DNA of 29,047 nucleotides. Origin: JAJPXI01 sp051867655. Lineage in GTDB: Bacteria; Bacillota; Clostridia; Oscillospirales; Oscillospiraceae. The notes below the pieces were generated by a model. That model was not told where the DNA came from and did no database searches. It saw nothing but the letters and a program-made list of their open reading frames with translations. Made by a program: the position numbers and the translations under genes. Position 1 is the stretch's first letter, and each line of letters begins with the position of its first letter. Where the stretch lies: positions 1-29,047 of the forward strand of contig JBJDYV010000097.1 of the NCBI GenBank assembly GCA_051867655.1, given 5' to 3'. Shown here one piece after another: positions 7,627-15,429 of this stretch.

Positions 7627-8421
7627 TCACGAGGTTTCGGCCGCAGCCTGAATCTCACTGTGCATACTGTCGAAGTGCAGCTTGCTGAGCAGCATGTTGG
7701 AGATGATAATGGTTTTCCTGCGCTGCAGGGGGAAATTCTCCTCCAGGAGCTTTCGGATATCCGTCTGGGAGGTCAGGTCGGCCTGCAAGCAGCGGTAGGG
7801 GGCTTGGGGCAGGTGAATGATCCGCGTGTCCTGCAGGTCGGGATGCAGGACGCGGAAAAACAGGGAGAGACGGACCGGCTCTGTTTCGCAGTGGATCATG
7901 ATCCCCGGCGGAAACACCGGGGCCATATTCTTCGCTTGGGCCTCCTGGAACAGTTCAATGGGCTCTTTCTCCTCAAGGGAAAGATCCTTCCACTCCCCGG
8001 GGAAAGGAGCTTCAATCAGATAGCGCTCCTCGATCTCCCGGATATAGACCCCCTTCCGCTCACTGTAGCGCTGGTTCCGTGCGATCGTATCCAGGCCGAA
8101 TTGCGTGATCTCCAGCTTGGCCTGCATTTCGGAGATCTTATCCTGCATGGCTTTCTTTCCGGTCTCCAGAATGCTTTTCTCGTCCAGAGCTCCCTCCTCG
8201 TCCACGTAGTTTTTCAGGTCCTTCAGGGGGATATCGAGGGCAACGCACAGCATGATGGTGTCCAGGGTTTTCAGCTGCTCCGGCAGGTAATACCGGTAAT
8301 TGGTCGCGGGATCGATCCGCGCGGGGGTCAGGATCTTCAGCTTTTCATAATAGCGCAGTGAACCGATGCTGACATTCCGCAGCCCCGCAAATTCACTGAT
8401 GGTCAGATATCGTCTTTCCAT
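7627..8421 (-). CDS. MerR-family regulator with C-terminal ligand-binding (GyrI-like) domain
   Basis: A 264-residue MerR-type transcription factor resembling multidrug-responsive BltR/BmrR regulators. The N-terminal winged helix (residues 1-75) has YLTISEFAGLRNVSIGSLRYYEK and the family RYY element, followed by the YRYYLPEQLKTLDTI wing/helix. A long dimerisation helix (about 80-120, KKAMQDKISEMQAKLEITQ) leads to a C-terminal domain of about 140 residues of the GyrI/effector-binding type, suggesting recognition of a hydrophobic or cationic drug. It is divergent from the MarR/ABC-exporter genes, and a classical MerR operator lies between them (8529-8551). It therefore very probably activates the efflux operon by untwisting a 19-bp-spacer promoter. 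Effector identity is unknown. Confidence 0.92.
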   Translation of the reverse strand: MERRYLTISEFAGLRNVSIGSLRYYEKLKILTPARIDPATNYRYYLPEQLKTLDTIMLCVALDIPLKDLKNYVDEEGALDEKSILETGKKAMQDKISEMQAKLEITQFGLDTIARNQRYSERKGVYIREIEERYLIEAPFPGEWKDLSLEEKEPIELFQEAQAKNMAPVFPPGIMIHCETEPVRLSLFFRVLHPDLQDTRIIHLPQAPYRCLQADLTSQTDIRKLLEENFPLQRRKTIIISNMLLSKLHFDSMHSEIQAAAETS

Positions 8422-8526
8422 ATTTTACTCGTCCTTTTTGGAAAACAGGAGCTTTCTTGTTTATAATCACAAAAACGAATTTTTATTTTCGGCAGCATTT
8501 CGTAAATCTGCCTCCCATTTCCAGCC

Positions 8527-8557
8527 TTGACCCTGCTATTATAGCAGGGTCTATATT
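8527..8557 (+). promoter_or_regulatory. MerR-type operator inside a 19-bp-spacer promoter
   Basis: GACCCTGCTA (8529-8538) and TAGCAGGGTC (8542-8551) form a perfect palindrome around TTA. A -35 TTGACC (8527-8532) and a -10 TATATT (8552-8557) are 19 bp apart, with the palindrome filling the spacer. GACCCT...AGGGTC arms within an over-long 19-bp spacer are the signature of promoters activated by multidrug MerR proteins (BmrR/Mta type). It reads toward the MarR gene and lies about 110 bp from the start of the divergent merR-type gene. Confidence 0.88.
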
Positions 8558-8600
8558 ATATTTTAACAAAATCAAGGCCAGCTGTAAAGAGGTGAGAACC

Positions 8601-9035
8601 ATGGCAACAAAGGAGCAGACAGAATTTGTACTGGACCACCTGCAGGCGGCGCATCCGGCCGATTTCTTCAAGATCGTCAGCGAAGGAAACGCGGGGATCG
8701 GCGCGGTGCTTTGCTTCCTGGCCGGATCGTCCGGGGACGCGACGGCGGGAAAGATCAGCCGGTATATGCGCGTCAGCACCGCGCGGGTGGCCGTTTTACT
8801 GAAAAAGATGTCCGCCAAAGGTCTGATCGTCAAGGAGGCCGATGCGCATGACGCCCGCGTTACGAATATCCGTCTCTCGGCGGATGGAGAGAGCGCGGTA
8901 CAAAAGATGCGCGGCGAGATGTACGCGCAGGTCGGCGCGGTGATCGACAAGGTCGGAATGGACCGCATGATGGAGTTTATCGCCATCTCGGATGAGATCC
9001 GATCGGCAATCAGCGCACCGCAGTTTGCGTTCTGA
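8601..9035 (+). CDS. MarR-family transcriptional regulator
   Basis: A 144-residue winged-helix regulator. The DNA-recognition part GKISRYMRVSTARVAVLLKKM and the wing KGLIVKEADAHDARVTNIRLSADG are typical of MarR. N- and C-terminal helices supply the dimer interface. ATG 8601 is chosen because GAGGTGAGA precedes it; an upstream in-frame extension to 8457 runs through the operator and promoter and is not credible. It is the first gene downstream of the MerR-type promoter and is followed, after a 244-bp structured gap, by two ABC half-transporter genes. This fits a ligand-released repressor of the exporter. Dual control of one exporter by MerR and MarR is inferred from layout. Confidence 0.92.
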   Translation: MATKEQTEFVLDHLQAAHPADFFKIVSEGNAGIGAVLCFLAGSSGDATAGKISRYMRVSTARVAVLLKKMSAKGLIVKEADAHDARVTNIRLSADGESAVQKMRGEMYAQVGAVIDKVGMDRMMEFIAISDEIRSAISAPQFAF

Positions 9036-9045
9036 TACTGATTTC

Positions 9046-9112
9046 AAATAAAATGCTTTATTTAAAATCCCGCGTGCTTTGCAAGCGCGGCACACGTGGC
9101 GTGCGTCACGCC
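9046..9112. repeat. Cluster of small inverted repeats after the MarR gene
   Basis: Immediately after the MarR stop, AAATAAA (9046-9052) faces TTTATTT (9057-9063). Next, GCTT/AAGC arms sit in CGCGTGCTTTGCAAGCGCG, and then GGCGTG (9098-9103) faces CACGCC (9107-9112). None carries a clean T tract, so no single one is a convincing terminator. Confidence 0.45.
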
Positions 9113-9121
9113 GTCTCATAA

Positions 9122-9175
9122 AAAACCTGACGCGCTTCGCGCTATAAAATGCTTTTCAGCTTTTTATCAGGTTTT
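9122..9175. repeat. Large hairpin with an internal stem-loop upstream of the exporter
   Basis: AAAACCTGA (9122-9130) pairs with TCAGGTTTT (9167-9175). Inside, GCGC-TTC-GCGC (9132-9142) makes a second stem. The closing arm ends in TTTT, so the folded RNA could act as a weak terminator or attenuator ahead of the ABC genes. Confidence 0.5.
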
Positions 9176-9189
9176 AGCATGAGCGAATG

Positions 9190-9247
9190 ACAGACATTTG
9201 TCTGTTTTATTTTTCGGCAGCTTGCTAACCCGGTTAGCAAGCTGCCG
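9190..9247. promoter_or_regulatory. Two adjacent palindromes, candidate MarR operator and/or attenuator
   Basis: ACAGACA (9190-9196) and TGTCTGT (9199-9205) flank TT and are followed by a T-rich run ending at 9214. Directly after comes a perfect 33-bp palindrome: CGGCAGCTTGCTAACC (9215-9230), one central C, then its exact complement to 9247. The second ends 18 bases before the AAGGAG ribosome site. Symmetric sites of this kind suit a dimeric regulator such as the upstream MarR, but the same sequences would also form strong RNA hairpins. Confidence 0.6.
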
Positions 9248-9279
9248 GGACAGATCATCAAGCAAGAAGGAGAGTACCT

Positions 9280-11037
9280 ATGCGAAAGCTGTTGAAAAAC
9301 TTTACGAAAAAGGATTGGGCATACGCGGTCCTGGCTTTAGCCTTCATTGTGGTATCGGTCTGGATGGACCTGACCATGCCGGAGTATATGTCAGAGATCA
9401 CCATGCTCGTCCAGACCCCCGGGAGCAAAATGTCGGAGATCCTTTCCGCCGGCGGGAAAATGCTCCTGTACGCCCTGGGCAGCCTGGCGGCCACGGTGGC
9501 GACTTCGATCTGCGCGGCCAGGCTCGCCACCGGCCTGGGCGCCACCCTCCGGGGACGCCTGTTCCACAAGGTCCAGTCCTTCTCCATGGAGGAGATCGGC
9601 CGGTTTTCCACCGCCAGCCTGCTGACCCGCACCACCAATGATGTGGTCCAGGTGCAGATGCTGATCGTCATGGGGCTGCAGATGCTGCTGCGGGCCCCCA
9701 TCATGGCGGTGTGGGCGATCTGCAAGATCGCCGGAAAGTCCTGGCAATGGACCTTCTCCACCGCCGTTGCCGTCGCAATCCTGCTGTGCGTCGTCGGCGT
9801 GTGCGTTTCCCTGACGATGCCGAAATTCAAAAAGATCCAGACCCTGACCGACAACCTGAACCGGGTCACCCGGGAAAACCTGACCGGGCTTCGGGTGGTC
9901 CGCGCCTATAATGCGGAGGAGTATCAGGAAAGGAAATTTGAAAAGGCAAATGGCGAGCTGACCTCCACCAACCTGTTCGCCCACCGCACCATGTCCTTCA
10001 TGCTGCCCAGCATCCAGCTGGTGATGAGCGGACTCTCCCTGGCCATCTACTGGATCGGCGCGATCCTGATCAACGAGGCGGGGCTTCTGGACAAGATCAC
10101 ACTGTTTTCCGACATGGTGGTCTTCTCCCAGTACGCCATTCAGGTGGTCATGTCCTTTATGCTGCTGGTCATGATCTTCATGATCCTACCCCGGGCGCTG
10201 GTCTCGGTCCGGCGCATCAACGAGGTCCTGGATACGCCCCTCACCATCCACGACGGGACTGAGACCGAGGGCAAAACGGGCGTGACCGGCGAGGTCGAGT
10301 TCAAAAATGTCTCCTTCCGCTATCCCGACGCGGAGGGATATGTCCTGCAGAATATCTCCTTTACGGCGAAAAAGGGGGAGACCGTGGCCTTCATCGGCTC
10401 CACGGGCTGCGGCAAGAGCACCGTGGTCAACCTGATTCCCCGCTTTTATGACGCGACGGAGGGAGAGGTGCTGGTGGACGGTGTGAATGTCAGAAATTAC
10501 ACCCAAACGGCCCTGCGCAATAAGATCGGGTACGTCTCCCAGAAGGCCACCCTGTTCACCGGCTCGATCCGCTCCAACGTGGCCTTCGGAGACAACGGGC
10601 GGGAAGCGCCCGGCGAGGAGACGGTCAAAGCGGCCGTGGCCACGGCGCAGGCGGCTGAATTTGTGGAAAAGATGGACGATACCTACGACGGCTATGTGGC
10701 CCAGGGAGGCTCCAACCTGTCCGGCGGCCAGAAGCAGCGCATTTCCATCGCCCGCGCCATTGCGCGGGACCCGGAGATCCTGATCTTCGATGACTCGTTC
10801 TCGGCGCTGGACTACAAGACCGACCGCGTCCTGCGCAAGGCGCTGGACGAAACCTGCAAAAACACCACCCGCCTGATCGTCGCCCAGCGGATCGGCACCA
10901 TCCGGGACGCGGACAAGATCATCGTCCTGGATGACGGGAAGATCGCCGGGATGGGAAGACATGACGAGCTGATGGATAATTGCGAGGTCTACCGCCAGAT
11001 CGCCCTGTCCCAGCTTTCAAAGGAGGAGCTTGCGTAA
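9280..11037 (+). CDS. Heterodimeric ABC exporter, degenerate-site half-transporter
   Basis: A 585-residue ABC half-transporter: six membrane helices (about 1-320) and a nucleotide-binding domain (about 335-585). Walker A is GSTGCGKST, the signature LSGGQKQR, and Walker B ILIFDDSFSALD. The usual catalytic Glu after Walker B is Asp, and the switch His is Gln (IVAQRIGTI). This D/Q pair is the known mark of the degenerate ATP site in heterodimeric exporters of the TM287/288, BmrCD and LmrCD type. ATG 9280 follows GAAGGAGAG. The partner gene starts within the stop codon. Probable role: ATP-driven export of drugs or other amphipaths across the cytoplasmic membrane under MerR/MarR control; the actual substrate cannot be read from sequence. 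Confidence 0.95.
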   Translation: MRKLLKNFTKKDWAYAVLALAFIVVSVWMDLTMPEYMSEITMLVQTPGSKMSEILSAGGKMLLYALGSLAATVATSICAARLATGLGATLRGRLFHKVQSFSMEEIGRFSTASLLTRTTNDVVQVQMLIVMGLQMLLRAPIMAVWAICKIAGKSWQWTFSTAVAVAILLCVVGVCVSLTMPKFKKIQTLTDNLNRVTRENLTGLRVVRAYNAEEYQERKFEKANGELTSTNLFAHRTMSFMLPSIQLVMSGLSLAIYWIGAILINEAGLLDKITLFSDMVVFSQYAIQVVMSFMLLVMIFMILPRALVSVRRINEVLDTPLTIHDGTETEGKTGVTGEVEFKNVSFRYPDAEGYVLQNISFTAKKGETVAFIGSTGCGKSTVVNLIPRFYDATEGEVLVDGVNVRNYTQTALRNKIGYVSQKATLFTGSIRSNVAFGDNGREAPGEETVKAAVATAQAAEFVEKMDDTYDGYVAQGGSNLSGGQKQRISIARAIARDPEILIFDDSFSALDYKTDRVLRKALDETCKNTTRLIVAQRIGTIRDADKIIVLDDGKIAGMGRHDELMDNCEVYRQIALSQLSKEELA

Positions 11038-13271
11038 TGGAAGAGAAAGAATATAAAACTCAGGTCCGCACGCACGGCCCCAGGGGGCCCGTTCCCGGGG
11101 GAGCGGGCGGCGAAAAGGCCAAGGATCTGGTGGGCACGTGGAAAAAGCTGCTGGGCTACTGCCGGAAATACCAGGCGGTCATCATCATCGCCCTGCTCTG
11201 CGCCGCGGTGGGCACCGTGTTCACCCTGATCGGGCCGGATAAGCTGTCCGACATGACGGACTGCATCAAGGATGGCATCACGCCGGACACGGAGAAGCTG
11301 GAAGAGATCACGGAGCGGGTCTCCGGGAACCTGTCGGAAAATTTTCAGGCCGTAATGGACGGCATCGCGGCCAACCCCGGCGGCCCCCAGCTTGCGGACT
11401 TTGAAGTAAACGGCGTCACGATCCCCGCCGAGGATCAGCTCCGGACCCTGGAGCTGGTGGGCACTCTCGATGAAAGCGGCGGCGAGACGGCGGGGATCAT
11501 CCTGGATGAGCTTCCGGAGACGGTGCAGTGTGCGCTGTATACCGACCTTGTGGTGGACGGCGTGATTGTTTCGGGCGAGGACCAGCGTGCGATGCTGGCG
11601 GCCTTCTACGGGCTGGACGGGGAGGACGGCGCCTCCCTCAGCGCGCTGGATGAGCTCCCGGAATCCGTGCGCAGCCTGATCAAACCCTCTATCAATATGA
11701 AGACGATCTTCACCATCGGGCTGACTCTGGTCATCCTGTACGCGCTGAGCTATGTCCTCTCCGCCACCCAGGGCTGGATCATGTCGACCGTGACCCAGCG
11801 GGTCACCAAGCAGATGCGCTCGGATATTTCGGGAAAGATCAACCGCCTTCCCATGTGGTACTACAACCGGACCAGCGTCGGCGACGTGCTCTCCCGCGTC
11901 ACCAACGACGTGGATATGATCGGGCAGTCCCTGAACCAGAGCCTGAGCAGTCTGGTCACGGCCGTGGTCCTCTTCGTGGGCAGCTTTATCATGATGCTGA
12001 TCACCGACGGCTTCATGACGCTGACGGCCGTGGCGGCCAGCCTGCTCGGCTTCGTCCTGATGTTTGCCATCATGGGCAGGAGCCAGAAGTATTTTGCCCG
12101 TCAGCAAAAGAACCTGGGCAGCCTGAACGGCTACGTGGAAGAGATGTACACAGGGCATACCGTGGTCAAGGCCTACAACGAGGAGGAGAACGCCGGAAAG
12201 ACCTTTGACGTGCTGAATGAAAACCTCCGGGAAAGCGGCTTCAAGGCCCAGTGCCTGGCCGGCCTGATGCAGCCGATTATGTCCTTTATCGGCAACCTCG
12301 GCTATGTGGCGGTCTGCGTGGTCGGCGGCGCCCTGGCGCTGAACGGCAGGATCAGCTTCGGCGTGATCGTGGCCTTTATGATCTATGTCCGTTACTTTAC
12401 CCAGCCCCTCTCCCAGATTGCCCAGGCCATGCAGTCCCTCCAGTCCGCCGCTGCCGCGGGCGAGCGAGTGTTTGAGTTCCTGGAGGCGGAAGAGATGGAG
12501 GACGAGAGCGGAAAGACTCAGAAGCTGGAACAGGCAAAGGGATATGTGGAATTCGAGCATGTGCGCTTCGGCTATGAGGGCTCCGACACCACCGTGATCC
12601 ACGACTTCTCCGCCGCAGCGAAGCCCGGCCAGAAGATCGCCATCGTCGGCCCCACCGGCGCGGGCAAGACCACCATGGTCAACCTGCTGATGCGGTTCCA
12701 CGAGATCCAGGACGGGGCGATCCGCATTGACGGCATATCCACGAAGGAGCTGACCCGCAGGAACGTCCACGAGCAGTTCTGCATGGTGCTGCAGGACACC
12801 TGGCTCTTTGAAGGGACCGTGCGGGAGAATCTGGTCTACTGCACCGAAGGGGTCTCCGATGAGAAGATGCGGGCCGCCTGCAAGGCCGTGGGGCTGGATC
12901 ACTTTATCAGCACGCTGCCGAAGGGGTATGACACGGTCCTGAACGACCAGACGAATCTGTCCCAGGGCCAGAAGCAGCAGCTCACCATCGCCCGCGCCAT
13001 GATCGCCGACAAGCCCATGCTGATCCTCGACGAGGCGACCAGCTCGGTGGACACCCGCACGGAACAGCAGATCCAGAACGCCATGGATCAGCTGGTGGAG
13101 AACCGCACCTCCTTTGTAATCGCGCACCGGCTCTCCACCATCAGGAACGCGGACCTGATCCTGGTCCTGAAAAACGGCGACATCATCGAGAGCGGGACCC
13201 ACGACGAGCTGCTGGAAAAGGGCGGCTTCTATGCCGAGCTCTATAACAGCCAGTTTGACCAGGCGTCCTGA
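11037..13271 (+). CDS. Heterodimeric ABC exporter, catalytic half-transporter with extracellular domain
   Basis: A 744-residue partner subunit starting at ATG 11037, which shares one base with the preceding TAA. An N-terminal tail rich in Gly/Pro precedes helix 1 (about 42-65). About 155 residues with Asp/Glu-rich character then separate helix 1 from helix 2 (about 222 onward), forming an extracytoplasmic domain like the one seen in BmrD-type subunits but unusually long. The nucleotide-binding domain has Walker A GPTGAGKTT, Walker B MLILDEATSSVD with the catalytic Glu, and switch His in IAHRLST. Its signature is the altered LSQGQKQQ. The active ATP site would thus combine this Walker pair with the LSGGQ of the partner, as in known asymmetric exporters. 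Confidence 0.95.
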   Translation: MEEKEYKTQVRTHGPRGPVPGGAGGEKAKDLVGTWKKLLGYCRKYQAVIIIALLCAAVGTVFTLIGPDKLSDMTDCIKDGITPDTEKLEEITERVSGNLSENFQAVMDGIAANPGGPQLADFEVNGVTIPAEDQLRTLELVGTLDESGGETAGIILDELPETVQCALYTDLVVDGVIVSGEDQRAMLAAFYGLDGEDGASLSALDELPESVRSLIKPSINMKTIFTIGLTLVILYALSYVLSATQGWIMSTVTQRVTKQMRSDISGKINRLPMWYYNRTSVGDVLSRVTNDVDMIGQSLNQSLSSLVTAVVLFVGSFIMMLITDGFMTLTAVAASLLGFVLMFAIMGRSQKYFARQQKNLGSLNGYVEEMYTGHTVVKAYNEEENAGKTFDVLNENLRESGFKAQCLAGLMQPIMSFIGNLGYVAVCVVGGALALNGRISFGVIVAFMIYVRYFTQPLSQIAQAMQSLQSAAAAGERVFEFLEAEEMEDESGKTQKLEQAKGYVEFEHVRFGYEGSDTTVIHDFSAAAKPGQKIAIVGPTGAGKTTMVNLLMRFHEIQDGAIRIDGISTKELTRRNVHEQFCMVLQDTWLFEGTVRENLVYCTEGVSDEKMRAACKAVGLDHFISTLPKGYDTVLNDQTNLSQGQKQQLTIARAMIADKPMLILDEATSSVDTRTEQQIQNAMDQLVENRTSFVIAHRLSTIRNADLILVLKNGDIIESGTHDELLEKGGFYAELYNSQFDQAS

Positions 13272-13288
13272 CGGCGGGAGGAATTGAG

Positions 13289-13894
13289 ATGAAGGTAAAA
13301 TACATCACCATCGAGCGGGAGTACGGCAGCGGCGGCACGAAGATCGCCCGCCGTCTCGCGGAGGAGACCGGGGTTGCGTGCTACGGCCGGGAGATCCTGG
13401 AGGCGGTGTCCCGCAAGCAGAATATCTCTGTGGATGAGATCGACCACTATGAGGAGACCGTGTCCAACAGCTTCCTGTATTCCATTTTTGTCATGGGCAA
13501 GGCAGCCGCGGGGGAGAGCGATATGCTCTCCCGGGAAGGCCACATCTTTGTCGCGGAGCAGCGGGAGATCCAGCTCTTCGCAAGGCGGGGGAGAGCGATC
13601 TTCCTGGGCCACTGCGCCTCGGAGGCCCTGAAGGGGCAGGAGCAGGTCGTGCGCGTCTTTATCCGCTGCACCGACGAGGCCCAAAAGAAGGCCCGGATCA
13701 TGGAGGACTACGGGATTCCGGAAACGGCGGTGGAAAGCACCCAGAAGCGCTTCGACAAAAGGCGGGCCAATTACTACTATGCCAATACCGGCCGGAGATG
13801 GGACGATTTCAAAAACTATGACATGGTATTGGACAGCGCGGTCCTTGGCGTAGACGGGTGCGTCGCCGCGCTGAAAGGCCTGCTGACGGTCTGA
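13289..13894 (+). CDS. Cytidylate-kinase-like P-loop protein
   Basis: A 201-residue protein of the cytidylate-kinase-like family (Cytidylate_kin2 type). It begins ITIEREYGSGGTKIARRLAEE, the family's altered P-loop, lacking the usual Walker GK[ST]. Later blocks are IFLGHCASEAL (usually GRcAd), RVFIRCTDEAQKKARI, and FDKRRANYYYANTGRRWDDFKNYDMVLDS. The last motif, with DK.R..YY and the W.D..YD tail, is typical. It follows the exporter by 17 bases with GGGAGGAATTGAG as ribosome site and is probably in the same operon. True nucleotide-kinase activity is unproven for this branch. Its place after a drug exporter may hint at modification of a small molecule or signalling, which is speculation. Confidence 0.85.
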   Translation: MKVKYITIEREYGSGGTKIARRLAEETGVACYGREILEAVSRKQNISVDEIDHYEETVSNSFLYSIFVMGKAAAGESDMLSREGHIFVAEQREIQLFARRGRAIFLGHCASEALKGQEQVVRVFIRCTDEAQKKARIMEDYGIPETAVESTQKRFDKRRANYYYANTGRRWDDFKNYDMVLDSAVLGVDGCVAALKGLLTV

Positions 13895-13907
13895 GGGCAC
13901 TCACGGG

Positions 13908-13947
13908 CTGACCCCTTCCGGAGCGGATACCGGCCGGGAGGGGTCAG
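13908..13947. terminator. Convergent hairpin between exporter operon and anti-sigma gene
   Basis: CTGACCCCTTCCGG (13908-13921) pairs with CCGGGAGGGGTCAG (13934-13947) with one T-G wobble. There is no T run on either side. The right arm overlaps the stop codon of the minus-strand anti-sigma gene. It probably separates the convergent transcripts, though classical intrinsic termination is not assured. Confidence 0.6.
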
Positions 13948-15416
13948 TCATCCCGCTCCTGTTCGTACTTGAGCACAGCGCCCGTCAGGGCGTCGATGCG
14001 GTATTCATACTCATAGCCGCCGGCGCGGAATTCCACCTTATAGACGGCGGCGTTTTTGTCATGGTCCAGTTCACAGTGTAGGGATGTGACCTCGGAGACG
14101 GAGAGACCGGCGTGGGCGAGCGCCGCGGATTTGGCTTCCTCCGCTCCAATATAGGAGGCGGACCCGGAAGCGGAGGTGCTGGCGGGCGGATTCTTCGCCT
14201 CGCGCTCAAACTTGATGACAGCGCCGGTCAGGGCGTTGATCTCGTATTCGTACTTATAGCCGTTCGCGTAAAAGTCCACTTCGTAGATGTCGAGGCCATC
14301 GTCATGGTCCAGCTTGCAGTGCAGGGAGGTCACGCTGTCCGCAGAGACACCGGCGTGAGACAGGACGGCGGAAACGGCGGCGTCCTCACCCACACAGCTG
14401 CCGGAAGAGGCGGCGCTCCCGGAAACGGTGTGGCCGTTCGGCTCCTGTTCGTATTTGACCACGGAACCCGTGAGGGCGTCGATGTCGTATTCATACTCAT
14501 AGCCGCCTGCAAGAAACTCCAGCTCATAGACCATAACGCCGTGTTTATAGTCCATCTCGCAGTCAAAACCGCTGATATCGCTTCCCGACAGGCCGGCGTG
14601 TGCCAGAGCGGCCGCCTTCGCCGCGTCGATTCCGATATAGGCCTGGGAGCTGGCGGTTCCGGTGGCGGTCACCTGCTCCAGTTTGAGACTGCCCGACTCA
14701 CTGATGAGGTTCAGCTCATTGATGGACAGGGATACCAGATCCGCAAAGGAATACCGGGTATCCTGGGTAATGATCTGGCGGATCAGCTGGGCCTTGCCCA
14801 GGGTGATGCCGTACCGGTCGGCCAGCTGCTGCAGCTCATCGTCAGCCGTGACGGTCTGGCTGAGCACCGAGCCGGAGAAGGCGTCGGTCTGGAGCAGGGA
14901 GGCGATCTCCTCGGCCAGACGGGCCTGAAGCTGGGCGGCATGATCGGGATCGGCGTCATCCACGCTGACCAGGATGGAGTTGGCCAGCTCGTTCAGATAG
15001 CCGTTGCGCACCATGGAGCCGATCAGGGCGTTGATGGTCACATCCAGGCTGCTGCCCTTGAAGTCCATGTCCCCCACCACGGTCTGGGCATCCTCGTTCC
15101 GGGGGGTGACGGAGAGGACTTTTTCCTGCCGGTTTACCTGGATCTCGATGCTGGGATTCACATCCAGCAGCACAGTGGAGGCCACGGCCCGCTGGCCCTG
15201 CCAGGACGCCGTACCGAAAGCCGCGCCGACGATCAGCACCACCGCCGCTGCCGCGGCTGCGAAGCGCCGGGCCCAGGGATTCTTCTTCTTTTGCTCGTTC
15301 ATATAGATTACCGTTCCTTTCTGCTCCTCGCACTGGGAGAGGAGACCGTCCGGAAGGTCGGGGGCGGCGTTTGCGAACGCCTGCCTGATCTTAGCATTCA
15401 ATTCCTGATCTTTCAT
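13944..15416 (-). CDS. RsgI-like transmembrane anti-sigma factor with three PepSY-like repeats
   Basis: A 490-residue protein encoded 13 bases after an ECF sigma gene and presumed to hold that sigma factor at the membrane. Residues 1-45 are the cytoplasmic, sigma-binding part. A single membrane segment follows (about 50-70, Ala/Val-rich). The RsgI middle-domain signature LLDVNPSIEIQVNRQEKVLS comes next, with a helical region up to about 255. Three PepSY-like modules begin at residues 259, 340 and 421; each has the core [AS]..GA.aA...AL.HAGlS and a beta hairpin ending INALTGAV.K.E. Start ATG 15416 is preferred over the longer frame because GAGAGGAG precedes it and it clears the sigma stop. The extracellular modules may sense a ligand or inhibit a protease controlling sigma release. 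Confidence 0.88.
   Translation of the reverse strand: MKDQELNAKIRQAFANAAPDLPDGLLSQCEEQKGTVIYMNEQKKKNPWARRFAAAAAAVVLIVGAAFGTASWQGQRAVASTVLLDVNPSIEIQVNRQEKVLSVTPRNEDAQTVVGDMDFKGSSLDVTINALIGSMVRNGYLNELANSILVSVDDADPDHAAQLQARLAEEIASLLQTDAFSGSVLSQTVTADDELQQLADRYGITLGKAQLIRQIITQDTRYSFADLVSLSINELNLISESGSLKLEQVTATGTASSQAYIGIDAAKAAALAHAGLSGSDISGFDCEMDYKHGVMVYELEFLAGGYEYEYDIDALTGSVVKYEQEPNGHTVSGSAASSGSCVGEDAAVSAVLSHAGVSADSVTSLHCKLDHDDGLDIYEVDFYANGYKYEYEINALTGAVIKFEREAKNPPASTSASGSASYIGAEEAKSAALAHAGLSVSEVTSLHCELDHDKNAAVYKVEFRAGGYEYEYRIDALTGAVLKYEQERDD
13947..14642 (-). repeat. Three tandem 81-codon repeats inside the anti-sigma gene
   Basis: The first two modules occupy exactly 243 bp each (14642-14400 and 14399-14157), and the third is cut by the stop (14156-13947). 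DNA similarity is evident around the GTATTCATACTCATAGCC-type blocks near 14000, 14250 and 14490. This points to internal duplication followed by divergence. Confidence 0.8.
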
Positions 15417-15429
15417 AGATACGCTCCTC

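Noticed and set aside
8457..8600. N-terminal extension of the MarR protein
   Set aside because: It would translate the MerR operator and promoter; ATG 8601 has a ribosome site and begins the normal MarR length.
10989..13202. A 737-codon minus-strand frame opposite the second ABC subunit
   Set aside because: It is a shadow of a gene with all ABC motifs; its translation is low-complexity His/Gly/Leu/Asp-rich without any domain.
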